Part shown: positions 1 to 7,627 of the stretch, in pieces
How positions within the stretch are numbered: position 1 is the first letter of the stretch
Layout of the letters: the number at the start of each line of letters is the position of its first letter
Source of the DNA: Caldisericales bacterium
Lineage (GTDB): Bacteria > Caldisericota > Caldisericia > Caldisericales > Caldisericaceae
Length of the DNA: 64,000 bases
Assembly (NCBI GenBank): GCA_015489815.1
Contig: WFZA01000016.1
Location: 23,025 to 87,024 of the forward strand
Reading direction: 5' to 3'
Position numbers and translations under genes: made by a program
The notes under the pieces: generated by a model
The model's database searches: none
The model's input: only the letters and a program-made list of their open reading frames with translations
Told to the model about the DNA's origin: nothing

Positions 1-1710
1 AATGTAGTAAACTGTTTCGTCGTCTACTTTACTTTTCTTTACCTGCGGAGGAATAGAAAACTCGTAAACAATTTTATCTTTACTCCTTTTTAAAGAAGTA
101 AGGACTGGGTCGACAAAAATCGTATTGTTAAATTCAGAGATATTTACATTAAAGTACTTTTCAAGCGCTGAAAGGGAAATATAAAATTCTCCGTCTTTCC
201 TTAATAAGTCTTTCACTGGTATCGAAATTTCTTTCGAGCCAACTATAACCTCTGCAGAATCGCTGTCTACATTAAGTCTACCCTCCAGAGCGCTTACTAC
301 ACTTTTCAGTTCTATGTATTCCTCGTTATTTTCGTTAAGTACATCAGAATATACTTCGCTGTCAGCAACTTCCACTCGTTTTTGTCCTTTCTTAGGAAGT
401 TCCAGCGTTATAACGAAATTTCCACTTTTTACTTCAGTCTTGAAAGGGATTCTATCAGTAAGGTCCACTATCACATCAGTAGATAGGCCATTCTGATTGT
501 AACGCACCCTAATAATAGGCGGAATGTTAATTCCCAGAGCGTTTGCATTCTTGGAGAGTATCGTATTTTTAAAGTGTGCGTTGAGGCGTATCGGATTTTC
601 AAGAATTGAAATCGACGGTGCCGGCAGTTTACTTCCGTATACGATAACATCAATTCCATTTGAAGAAATTCTCCAAGTAACTTTGTTAATTTCGCCCTTC
701 TCTACCGTTTTCAGGTTAATTAAGTCAGATCTTATCCAACCTAACTTCCCGTTTACTTTTACTTCGTACCATACCTCACTTTTATCCGTTTGGGCAACTC
801 CAACTACACTGCAATTCGTACCTTTTGTAAGCACAACTTCTATCGCGTAATCAGTAGATGGGCCTGAACGCAAGTTCACATAATCAAGCGTAGACGCTTC
901 TCCGCCAATGGGTGAAAAATCCACATTTGGAAGCTGCGAAATAGTAAACAATGTCGATAAACTCCACCCCTTAACTCCGTTATAGTAAACTTCGATCCAC
1001 ACTTCGCCGTAAGAGTTCTTCGCAACGCCCACAATAGAAACAGAGTCGCCTTTCGATATTAAACCAACTTTTCCGTAATCAATAGAAGGCCCTTGCCTTA
1101 TGTTTATATAGTACAGCGCTTGAGCAACAGGATTCGTATTGTTAGTTTTCTTTTCTGGTTTGTTTTCAGGCACGACCTTTTTCGTATACCAGCCTGCAAT
1201 GTAAAAATACTTTCCATTCTCTTTATATCTGTACCAACTTTCTCCATCGCTCCTGTTTATAACACGCGTTATATGTCTTTTATCGCCTTTTGATAAAACA
1301 TCTATTACCTTAAATGCAGTACCAGGCCCAATGCGTGCATTTAAAACATCTGTCGTTACCTCAGCCGTAAAATCGGCATTTTTACCTGCTATACTAACGC
1401 CACTATTAGAAACAAGCCACGAAGCAATGTAAGCAACTTTATTTTTATCAAAGTCGTATATCTTATACCACACATCGCCGCTGCTGCTTTTTACAGAGCC
1501 AAGTTTCTCAAGCAAGTCGCCGCGTGCAACCCGAAAAATAATCGGATAATTCAGCCCCGGACCTTTCCTTACATTAACTACATCACCACTTACAGAAACA
1601 AGTGGATAATAGTTGTCAGCACTTACGGATAACTTACCTATAGGAAAAACTGCAAACAATAGCACAAATGTAACAAATAAAACTACAATTTTTTTAATCC
1701 TACTTTTCAT
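1..1710 (-). CDS. Envelope protein with signal peptide, four SH3-like repeats, AMIN and stalk domains (C-terminus off window)
   Basis: An open frame of 570 codons runs from an ATG at 1710 to the left edge, so the C-terminus is missing. The start has a clear GGAGG about 7 nt upstream and overlaps the smpB stop as ATGA. Residues 1-31 form a signal peptide. Four bacterial SH3 repeats follow at roughly 38-97, 116-175, 197-253 and 274-332, each with an N-[VI/A]-R-x-G-P core. An AMIN-like region spans about 339-440. A copper-amine-oxidase-N-like stalk domain spans about 453-535, and a second AMIN-like stretch starts near 540. In known families this architecture usually precedes an N-acetylmuramoyl-L-alanine amidase_3 domain, which would lie outside the window. 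That catalytic part is therefore inference. A peptidoglycan-binding role at the cell surface is likely. Confidence 0.8.
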   Translation of the reverse strand, partial: MKSRIKKIVVLFVTFVLLFAVFPIGKLSVSADNYYPLVSVSGDVVNVRKGPGLNYPIIFRVARGDLLEKLGSVKSSSGDVWYKIYDFDKNKVAYIASWLVSNSGVSIAGKNADFTAEVTTDVLNARIGPGTAFKVIDVLSKGDKRHITRVINRSDGESWYRYKENGKYFYIAGWYTKKVVPENKPEKKTNNTNPVAQALYYINIRQGPSIDYGKVGLISKGDSVSIVGVAKNSYGEVWIEVYYNGVKGWSLSTLFTISQLPNVDFSPIGGEASTLDYVNLRSGPSTDYAIEVVLTKGTNCSVVGVAQTDKSEVWYEVKVNGKLGWIRSDLINLKTVEKGEINKVTWRISSNGIDVIVYGSKLPAPSISILENPIRLNAHFKNTILSKNANALGINIPPIIRVRYNQNGLSTDVIVDLTDRIPFKTEVKSGNFVITLELPKKGQKRVEVADSEVYSDVLNENNEEYIELKSVVSALEGRLNVDSDSAEVIVGSKEISIPVKDLLRKDGEFYISLSALEKYFNVNISEFNNTIFVDPVLTSLKRSKDKIVYEFSIPPQVKKSKVDDETVYYI

Positions 1711-2156
1711 CTGAGCCTCCTTACACGACTCATTTCTTCTTTCAATCGTCGTTCTTCCTCTTTGCGCTTATTCCCAAACATCTTTTTTGCCCGTACGAGC
1801 CCTATGGTAAGTTTAATTCTGTTTCCAGATGTATGCACATCAATAGGTAAAATAGTTAACCCTTTTTCTTTCACTTTTGTGCTCCAGCGGATAATTTCGT
1901 ACTTGTGCATTAACAACTTTCTCCTTCTGCGTTCGCTCTTCCCGCCGTGCAAAGAAGAATTGCCCGCAACAAACATATTGTATATAAAAAATTCACCATT
2001 TTTCTCTTTTATGTAACTGCCGTTTAAGCTTACGCGGCCTTCTCTTATGGACTTTGTTTCGTAACCTTCCAATTGAATGCCTACTTCCAGCGTGTCCAGT
2101 ATGTCAAAGTTACGCAATGCTCTCTTGTTTTGTACTATTACTTTCTCTTCTTCCAT
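1707..2156 (-). CDS. smpB: SsrA-binding protein SmpB
   Basis: The 149-residue protein has the normal SmpB length. It has the beta-barrel core with N-K-R-A-L-R-N-F near the start and the G-Y-E-T-K-S-I-R-E-G-R motif at about 31-41. The R-R-R-K-L-L-M-H segment and a basic, helical C-terminal tail (K-K-M-F-G-N-K-R onward) are also present. SmpB binds tmRNA (ssrA) and delivers it to stalled ribosomes for trans-translation. No tmRNA gene is visible in the window. The gene sits between the pseudouridine synthase (19-nt overlap) and the SH3 envelope gene (ATGA overlap), so it is part of the lspA operon. Confidence 0.97.
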   Translation of the reverse strand: MEEEKVIVQNKRALRNFDILDTLEVGIQLEGYETKSIREGRVSLNGSYIKEKNGEFFIYNMFVAGNSSLHGGKSERRRRKLLMHKYEIIRWSTKVKEKGLTILPIDVHTSGNRIKLTIGLVRAKKMFGNKRKEEERRLKEEMSRVRRLR

Positions 2157-3046
2157 TTTTCTCTAAGCTCCTTCAATACCTCACTTAAATCGTCAGGTAA
2201 GTGTGAGTAAACTGTTATTCTTTTATTTATTATAGGATGTAGGAAGGAAATCTCATAGGCATGCAGAAACTGCCTGTTTAACCTCACATCACGGTCTCTT
2301 CCGCCATACAGAGGATCGCCTACCACAGGGTGGCCAATAAAAGAGAAGTGCACTCTAATCTGGTGCGTCCTACCCGTTTCAAGTCTAACTGCAACGAGTG
2401 TATACGGGCCAATCTCTTCGAGCACTTTAAAATGCGTAATTGCACGCCTGCCCATCGGAGAAACTGCCATCTTTGTTTTGCCTTTTATCCTACCTATTGG
2501 AATATCTATTTTACCCTGCTTAACATCCAGTTTTCCTTTTACGAGTGCAATGTACCTTCTATCTATATCGTGTCTTTTAAGCATTTCGGAAAGTTTTAGA
2601 TGGGCTTTGTCTCCCTTTGCAACAATGAGCACCCCGGAAGTATCTTTATCCAATCTGTGGACGATCCCCGGCCTGATTGTTCCAGAAATTGCAGACAGAT
2701 CTTTTATGTGAAACAATAGCCTATTTACGAGAGTGTTTGTGTTTTTACTACCTACAGGATGAACGGTTACACCTGCTTCCTTATCCACCACCAGCAGATA
2801 TTTATCTTCGTATAATATTTTAATCGGCTTATCTTCTCTTTCGAGCGTTGAGCTTTGCGGTACAAACTCTCCCACTTCTACAGTTTCCCCTATCTTTAAC
2901 TTATAAGACTGTCCAACAACTTTTCCGTCTACCTTTACTATCCCCTGCCGTATAATTTTCTGAACAAAACTGCGCGTTTTATCGAGCTTTTTACTTAGAA
3001 ATCGGTCAATGCGCTCTTGAGAGTCCGATTTTAATATCTTCGCCAT
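2138..3046 (-). CDS. RluA/RluD-family rRNA pseudouridine synthase
   Basis: The protein has 302 residues, the usual length for RluD-type enzymes. The first 60 residues form an S4 RNA-binding domain (R-I-D-R-F-L-S-K-K). The catalytic domain carries H-R-L-D-K-D-T-S-G at about 131-139, whose first Asp is the catalytic residue of the family. The R-T-H-Q-I-R-V-H motif lies near 227. It isomerises uridine to pseudouridine in rRNA; which positions cannot be told from sequence. The start overlaps the lspA 3' end by 41 nt and has no clear Shine-Dalgarno, so it is probably translated by coupling to lspA. Confidence 0.93.
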   Translation of the reverse strand: MAKILKSDSQERIDRFLSKKLDKTRSFVQKIIRQGIVKVDGKVVGQSYKLKIGETVEVGEFVPQSSTLEREDKPIKILYEDKYLLVVDKEAGVTVHPVGSKNTNTLVNRLLFHIKDLSAISGTIRPGIVHRLDKDTSGVLIVAKGDKAHLKLSEMLKRHDIDRRYIALVKGKLDVKQGKIDIPIGRIKGKTKMAVSPMGRRAITHFKVLEEIGPYTLVAVRLETGRTHQIRVHFSFIGHPVVGDPLYGGRDRDVRLNRQFLHAYEISFLHPIINKRITVYSHLPDDLSEVLKELREKWKKRK

Positions 3047-3506
3047 GATATATAAAGTAAATAATCAGTATTGCAAGACCGATATCTATGCAAGCATCTG
3101 CAATGTTAAATACTGGCCAGAAGTGAAAGTCAATAAAGTCAGTAACAAACCCCAGAAAAATTCTGTCAATTAAATTTCCTAATATACCGCCAAACAGGAG
3201 TGCACTTCCAAAAGAAACAACGCCGTTTGCGCAAAATAATTTAAGTTCTGCTAGAATAAACACAGCCGCAAGGATTCCAACAACTATAATAAACAATCTG
3301 CTATTTTGGAAAAAGCCAAATGCAGCACCTCTATTTTGCACATAAGTGAAACTCACAAAATGCGAGATAACATTCACACTACGCCCCTCAGTAAGAGTAT
3401 GTCTAACAAAGTACTTCACCACCTGATCACTGACGACTACTACTGCACTCAGTACAAAAAATAAAAATAGGTTTCTTACATCCATTTCCTTATCCTCTTT
3501 TCTCAT
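3006..3506 (-). CDS. lspA: Lipoprotein signal peptidase (signal peptidase II)
   Basis: The 166-residue membrane protein has four hydrophobic segments and the LspA motifs: N-R-G-A-A-F-G near residue 58, and G-N-L-I-D-R followed by F-x-T-D-F-I-D and F-N-I-A-D, which supply the two catalytic Asp residues. It cleaves lipoprotein signal peptides at the membrane after lipidation. Two starts are possible. The ATG at 3506 lies 6 nt after a TACAAT box and would be leaderless, as for several other genes here. The ATG at 3485 has an internal GAGGA ahead of it. I keep 3506 because the 6-nt spacing recurs in the window. It is the first gene of the operon lspA-pseudouridine synthase-smpB-envelope protein. 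Confidence 0.95.
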   Translation of the reverse strand: MRKEDKEMDVRNLFLFFVLSAVVVVSDQVVKYFVRHTLTEGRSVNVISHFVSFTYVQNRGAAFGFFQNSRLFIIVVGILAAVFILAELKLFCANGVVSFGSALLFGGILGNLIDRIFLGFVTDFIDFHFWPVFNIADACIDIGLAILIIYFIYHGEDIKIGLSRAH

Positions 3507-3512
3507 AGGCTT

Positions 3513-3540
3513 ATTGTAAAGAACCTATATTAAAAATCAA
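3513..3540 (-). promoter_or_regulatory. Promoter for lspA operon
   Basis: On the minus strand TTGATT (3540-3535) and TACAAT (3518-3513) are separated by 16 bp. The -10 ends 6 nt before the ATG at 3506, which suggests a leaderless transcript. Confidence 0.6.
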
Positions 3541-3547
3541 GTAAATA

Positions 3548-3581
3548 AACAAAAAAGGCTGCTTTTCATTAAGCAGCCTTT
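3548..3581 (-). terminator. Rho-independent terminator after oppF
   Basis: An 11-bp stem (3554-3564 with 3571-3581, core AAGCAGCCTT) with a 6-nt loop is followed on the minus strand by TTTTTTGTTT. It lies just past the oppF stop and ends the peptide-transporter operon before the lspA promoter. Confidence 0.88.
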
Positions 3582-3601
3582 AAAGAATAACACAAAAGTT
3601 A

Positions 3602-4615
3602 TTATGATTTACTATACTCCACCTTACCACCCTTCTTTACAAAGTGGCACGCAACATAGTGGCCGCCGCCAATGTCAACAAGCGGAGGCGTCTTTTCCGC
3701 ACAGATGTCCTTTGCATACATACAACGCGTTCTAAACGGACATCCCGAAGGTGGATTAATGGGAGAAGGAATGTCTCCCTGCAGAATTATCCTTTCTTTC
3801 TTCACGTCAGGGTCAGGGATAGGAATTGCAGAAAGCAAAGCCTGCGTATAAGGATGTAGAGGATTGTCGAATAATTCTTTCGTATCTGCAACTTCCATAA
3901 GTTTCCCCAGATACATTACCCCAATCCTATCCGATACATGTCTCACAACTGCCAGATTGTGAGCAATAAATAAGTATGTTAATGCCAACTTCTGCTGCAA
4001 TTCAAGTAGCAGGTTTAACACCTGTGCCTGAATAGATGCGTCAAGTGCAGACACGGGTTCGTCCGCAACGATAAACTTTGGATTAAGAACCACAGCTCGC
4101 GCTATACCAATCCTCTGTCTCTGTCCACCAGAGAATTCGTGAGGATAACGATGCAAGTATTCAGGTCTTAATCCTACGAGTTTCATGATTTCTACTACGC
4201 GTTCTTCTTGTTCTTTCTTCGTCCCAATTTTGTGCACGGCAAGAGGTTCACGAATAATCTCGCCCACAGGAAGCCTTGGGTTCAGCGAGCCGTAAGGATC
4301 CTGGAAGATAATCTGCATATCCCTTCGCAACGGACGCATCTCAGAAGGGCTGTAATTTGAAATATCTTTCCCCTCAAAAAGTATGTGCCCGGATGTAGGT
4401 TCGTGCAACTTTAAAATGGTCTTACCAGTTGTCGTCTTGCCGCTGCCACTTTCGCCCACAAGAGAAAAAGTTTCGCCCTCGTAAATGTGAAATGAAACAT
4501 CATCCACAGCCTTGACCCATGCAACAGGTCTGCTAAAAACTCCACCCAGAACAGGGAAGTACTTTTTAAGATTTTTTACTTCAAGAATGATTTTTTTGTC
4601 TTTAAATTCGCTCAT
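3602..4615 (-). CDS. oppF: Oligopeptide ABC transporter ATP-binding protein OppF/DppF
   Basis: This 337-residue ATPase has Walker A G-E-S-G-S-G-K-T at about 54-61 and the signature F-S-G-G-Q-R-Q-R near 160. The Walker B with [10 protein letters not shown] lies near 185. A C-terminal oligo_HPY region carries the spaced cysteines [14 protein letters not shown] typical of Opp/Dpp ATPases. It energises peptide import at the inner face of the membrane as a heterodimer with the OppD product. The start overlaps the oppD stop as ATGA and has a GGAGG. It is last in the operon and is followed by a terminator. Confidence 0.95.
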   Translation of the reverse strand: MSEFKDKKIILEVKNLKKYFPVLGGVFSRPVAWVKAVDDVSFHIYEGETFSLVGESGSGKTTTGKTILKLHEPTSGHILFEGKDISNYSPSEMRPLRRDMQIIFQDPYGSLNPRLPVGEIIREPLAVHKIGTKKEQEERVVEIMKLVGLRPEYLHRYPHEFSGGQRQRIGIARAVVLNPKFIVADEPVSALDASIQAQVLNLLLELQQKLALTYLFIAHNLAVVRHVSDRIGVMYLGKLMEVADTKELFDNPLHPYTQALLSAIPIPDPDVKKERIILQGDIPSPINPPSGCPFRTRCMYAKDICAEKTPPLVDIGGGHYVACHFVKKGGKVEYSKS

Positions 4616-5610
4616 GATACCTCCTCTTTCACATTAACCGGGTGGAAGCATCGCACAAGATGATTCGGCTCAACTTCCTTGAGTTCTGGCATTTCTTTTC
4701 TACATATATCTGTTGCAAATGGGCATCGTGGATTAAAGTGGCATCCTTTGGGCATCCTATACGGACTTGGCACCATGCCCTCTATTGCAGGTAAAGGCTC
4801 CTTTGTCTTCTCGGAAAGCAAACTCGGAATTGATTCAAGTAATCCGTAGGTATAAGGATGGTGCGGATTTTTAAATATACTTCTTACATCCGAATACTCA
4901 ACGATTTTTCCCGTGTAAGTTACGGCTACACTATCCGTCATTTCAGCAACGAGTGCAAGGTCGTGCGTAATAAACAGAATTGCCATCCCTATTTTACGCT
5001 GAAGATCCTTCATAAGCTCAAGAATCTGTGCCTGAATTGTTACATCAAGCGCAGTGGTTGCTTCGTCTGAAATAAGTAAGTCTGGGTTACAGGAAATTGC
5101 CATTGCAATCATTGCCCTCTGTCTCATTCCACCACTCATTTCGTGTGGATATTCGTTAAACCTTTTTTTAGGATCAGGAATGCCAACAAGGTCAAGTAGC
5201 TTTATCGTTTGCTTCTTTGCTTCTTCTTCGTTTACATCCTGGTGAGTGAGGATTGCCTCCATTATCTGGTCGCCAATCGTATAAACAGGATTTAATGCCG
5301 TCATTGGTTCCTGGAAAATCATTGCAATTTCGGAACCTCTGATCTTTCGCATTTCTTCTTCACTCTTTTTGAGCAGATCCTCTCCCTTAAATATAATCTG
5401 CCCACCAACAATTTTACCAGGTGCATCAACAAGCCTCATAATAGAGAGAGAAGTTACACTCTTACCGCAACCACTTTCTCCAACAAGGCCAAGCACTTCA
5501 CCTTTATGTATTGTAAAACTTACACCGTCAACGGCTCTTACTACACCGTCCTCCGTGTAAAAATATGTTCTCAAATCCTTTACTTCAAGCAATACTTCTT
5601 TTTCCATCAT
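4612..5610 (-). CDS. oppD: Oligopeptide ABC transporter ATP-binding protein OppD/DppD
   Basis: This 332-residue protein is the partner ATPase of OppF. Walker A is G-E-S-G-C-G-K-S at about 44-51, the signature is M-S-G-G-M-R-Q-R near 158, and Walker B contains [10 protein letters not shown]. The C-terminal oligo_HPY segment has [14 protein letters not shown]. Two consecutive ATG codons are present at 5610 and 5607. The upstream AGGTGG is better spaced for the second. Confidence 0.95.
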   Translation of the reverse strand: MMEKEVLLEVKDLRTYFYTEDGVVRAVDGVSFTIHKGEVLGLVGESGCGKSVTSLSIMRLVDAPGKIVGGQIIFKGEDLLKKSEEEMRKIRGSEIAMIFQEPMTALNPVYTIGDQIMEAILTHQDVNEEEAKKQTIKLLDLVGIPDPKKRFNEYPHEMSGGMRQRAMIAMAISCNPDLLISDEATTALDVTIQAQILELMKDLQRKIGMAILFITHDLALVAEMTDSVAVTYTGKIVEYSDVRSIFKNPHHPYTYGLLESIPSLLSEKTKEPLPAIEGMVPSPYRMPKGCHFNPRCPFATDICRKEMPELKEVEPNHLVRCFHPVNVKEEVS

Positions 5611-5615
5611 CCCAC

Positions 5616-6524
5616 CTACCTATACAATCTCGGGTCAAGCGCATCACGCAAACCATCGCCAAGGAAGTTAAACGCAAGAGTAGTAACAAGAATAGCAATT
5701 CCAGGCCACCACATAAGCCACGGCGCAGTAAGCATGAAAGTTTGTGCACCGTTCAGCATATTACCCCAGCTGGGAGTTGGCTGCCTAATTCCAAGGCCAA
5801 GAAACGAAAGTGTTGCTTCGTAAATAATGTTACCACTAATTGCAAGCGTTGCAGCAACGATAACAGGTGCCATAGAATTAGGTAATAAATGAATCCACAT
5901 AATTCTACCTGGTGTTTCCCCAATTGCTCGCGCTGCCTCAGTAAATTCTTGCTCCTTAAGAGACAGCACCTCGCCTCGCACGAGCCTTGCAACTCCCATC
6001 CAACTAAATATAGAAATGACGAAAATTATCGTCCACAGTGATCCTTTAATTACTGAGCTTAGCACTACCATCAATGGAAGAACTGGAAGCGATAACATAA
6101 AGTCAGTAAAACGCATTATAAGCATATCAGTAATACCACCAAAGTATCCTGATATAAGACCAAAGAACAAGCCTACCGCAGCGCCAATAAAACTGCAAAT
6201 AAATCCTACTGCAAGAGATACACGCCCGCCATACAGTAATCTTGACCAGGCATCTCGTCCCATATTGTCCAACCCAAGCGGATGTCCGGGCCCAGGAGGT
6301 GCAAGCTCTGGCCTTGGTGCCCACGGTACTGATTTAATGTAACTATACGGGTTATTACCGAAAGAAAGCGGACCAGCAAATACAGCCATCAAAATAAGAA
6401 CTACGAGAAACCAGAGGGATACCATAGCAATTTTATGCTTTTTTAACCTCTGAAAGACTTTCCTCCAATAACTATAGCTTTCGCTTGTTTCTATTCCGCC
6501 TTCAACATAATCTTCATTTGCCAT
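5616..6524 (-). CDS. oppC: Oligopeptide ABC transporter permease OppC/DppC
   Basis: The 302-residue permease has a cytoplasmic N-terminal tail, one early transmembrane helix near 35-55 and the BPD_transp_1 domain after it. The EAA loop is seen as E-A-A-R-A-I-G-E-T-P-G-R near 195-206, followed by H-L-L-P-N. It pairs with OppB to form the channel. It has a strong GGAGG start site and lies 10 nt after oppB. Confidence 0.95.
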   Translation of the reverse strand: MANEDYVEGGIETSESYSYWRKVFQRLKKHKIAMVSLWFLVVLILMAVFAGPLSFGNNPYSYIKSVPWAPRPELAPPGPGHPLGLDNMGRDAWSRLLYGGRVSLAVGFICSFIGAAVGLFFGLISGYFGGITDMLIMRFTDFMLSLPVLPLMVVLSSVIKGSLWTIIFVISIFSWMGVARLVRGEVLSLKEQEFTEAARAIGETPGRIMWIHLLPNSMAPVIVAATLAISGNIIYEATLSFLGLGIRQPTPSWGNMLNGAQTFMLTAPWLMWWPGIAILVTTLAFNFLGDGLRDALDPRLYR

Positions 6525-6534
6525 ACTTTTCCTC

Positions 6535-7536
6535 CTAACTATACCTTATTCTCGGGTCAGCAACAGCATAGAATATATCCGCAAGGAAATTACCTATTAC
6601 GACGAGGATTGAGAAAATCATAATTAAAGCCATTGCAACAAATACATCCTGAGACATAACTGCATTATAGGTAAGCCTTCCTATTCCGTCAATTGCAAAA
6701 ACCGTTTCCGTAATCATAGCTCCACCAATAAGGCCAGGGAAAGACAAACCTATTAGGGTAATAATTGGTATAACGGCATTTCGGAAAGCGTGTTTATAAA
6801 TCACAGTACGCTCAGGCAAACCTTTTGCGCGTGCTGTCCTTACATAATCCATACTTTTTACTTCAAGCATAGAAGAGCGCATATAACGCAGCCACCCACC
6901 TACCTGAAATACAGTAAGAACTGTAATAGGCAAGGTTAAATGCCAGGCTTCGTCTAAAAATTGCATCCAACGCGGCGCTTTATCAAACATTACAGGCACA
7001 CCCTTTATGATAAAAAACGCTCTGTGGTAACCTGCTGCAGGGAACCAGTGTAATTTAACAGCAAACAAATAAATAAGCATAATGCCAAACCAGAAGGTAG
7101 GCATTGACATTCCAAAGAAAGCAAAGAAAGTAAGTATGTAATCAGCAACAGAGTATTGCCTCAGTGCGGAATATACACCAAGAGGAATTGAAAGAATAAT
7201 TGCTGCAATAAGTGATGTACTTGAGAACGCAATAGTGACAGGAATTCTTCTGCTGATTAATTGAAGCGCTGTTTGGCCCGGAGCAAGAGTGGAAAGCCCC
7301 CAACCCTGTCTTGGCCATACAAAATCCTTTAACCAATACCAAAATCTAACAACCAGGGGATCATCCCAGTGCCAGATGTGCCTTAAACGCTGAATATCCT
7401 CAGGTCGCACATGGGGATTTAAAACAAGCACTGCAAACGGATCGCCCATTTTAGAAACGAGCCAGAAACTCACAAAAGCAATTGCGAATAAAACCGGGAT
7501 GAGCTCAAGCGACCTCCTAATTAAGTAGTTTCTCAT
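6535..7536 (-). CDS. oppB: Oligopeptide ABC transporter permease OppB/DppB
   Basis: The 333-residue permease begins with the usual OppB N-terminal helix (R-R-S-L-E-L-I-P-V-L-F). The EAA-type loop A-R-A-K-G-L-P-E-R-T-V-I-Y-K-H-A-F-R-N lies near 235-253. The protein is somewhat rich in inserted loops (residues 60-90 and about 165-205) compared with E. coli OppB. A GGAGGA lies ahead of the ATG. The gene is separated from the binding-protein gene by a stem-loop that probably lowers expression of the membrane genes relative to it. Confidence 0.94.
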   Translation of the reverse strand: MRNYLIRRSLELIPVLFAIAFVSFWLVSKMGDPFAVLVLNPHVRPEDIQRLRHIWHWDDPLVVRFWYWLKDFVWPRQGWGLSTLAPGQTALQLISRRIPVTIAFSSTSLIAAIILSIPLGVYSALRQYSVADYILTFFAFFGMSMPTFWFGIMLIYLFAVKLHWFPAAGYHRAFFIIKGVPVMFDKAPRWMQFLDEAWHLTLPITVLTVFQVGGWLRYMRSSMLEVKSMDYVRTARAKGLPERTVIYKHAFRNAVIPIITLIGLSFPGLIGGAMITETVFAIDGIGRLTYNAVMSQDVFVAMALIMIFSILVVIGNFLADIFYAVADPRIRYS

Positions 7537-7557
7537 ACATTATCCTCCTAACGCTTT

Positions 7558-7592
7558 AGGAGGGAAAGACGGAACCCCCATCTTTCCCTCCT
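7558..7592 (-). other. Intergenic stem-loop between binding protein and oppB
   Basis: A perfect 12-bp stem (7558-7569 with 7581-7592, core GGAGGGAAAGA) with an 11-nt loop sits between the binding-protein stop and the oppB Shine-Dalgarno. On the minus strand it is not followed by a T-run. It looks like a processing or 3'-protecting hairpin rather than a full terminator, as in other binding-protein-dependent transport operons. Confidence 0.7.
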
Positions 7593-7627
7593 TTTCTCTA
7601 TCTACTAGCGAGAGTTAGAAAACAACT

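Noticed and set aside
3485..3506. Alternative lspA start at 3485 with an internal GAGGA
   Set aside because: Not excluded, but the 6-nt -10 to ATG spacing of the 3506 start recurs in six other genes here, so I kept the longer form.
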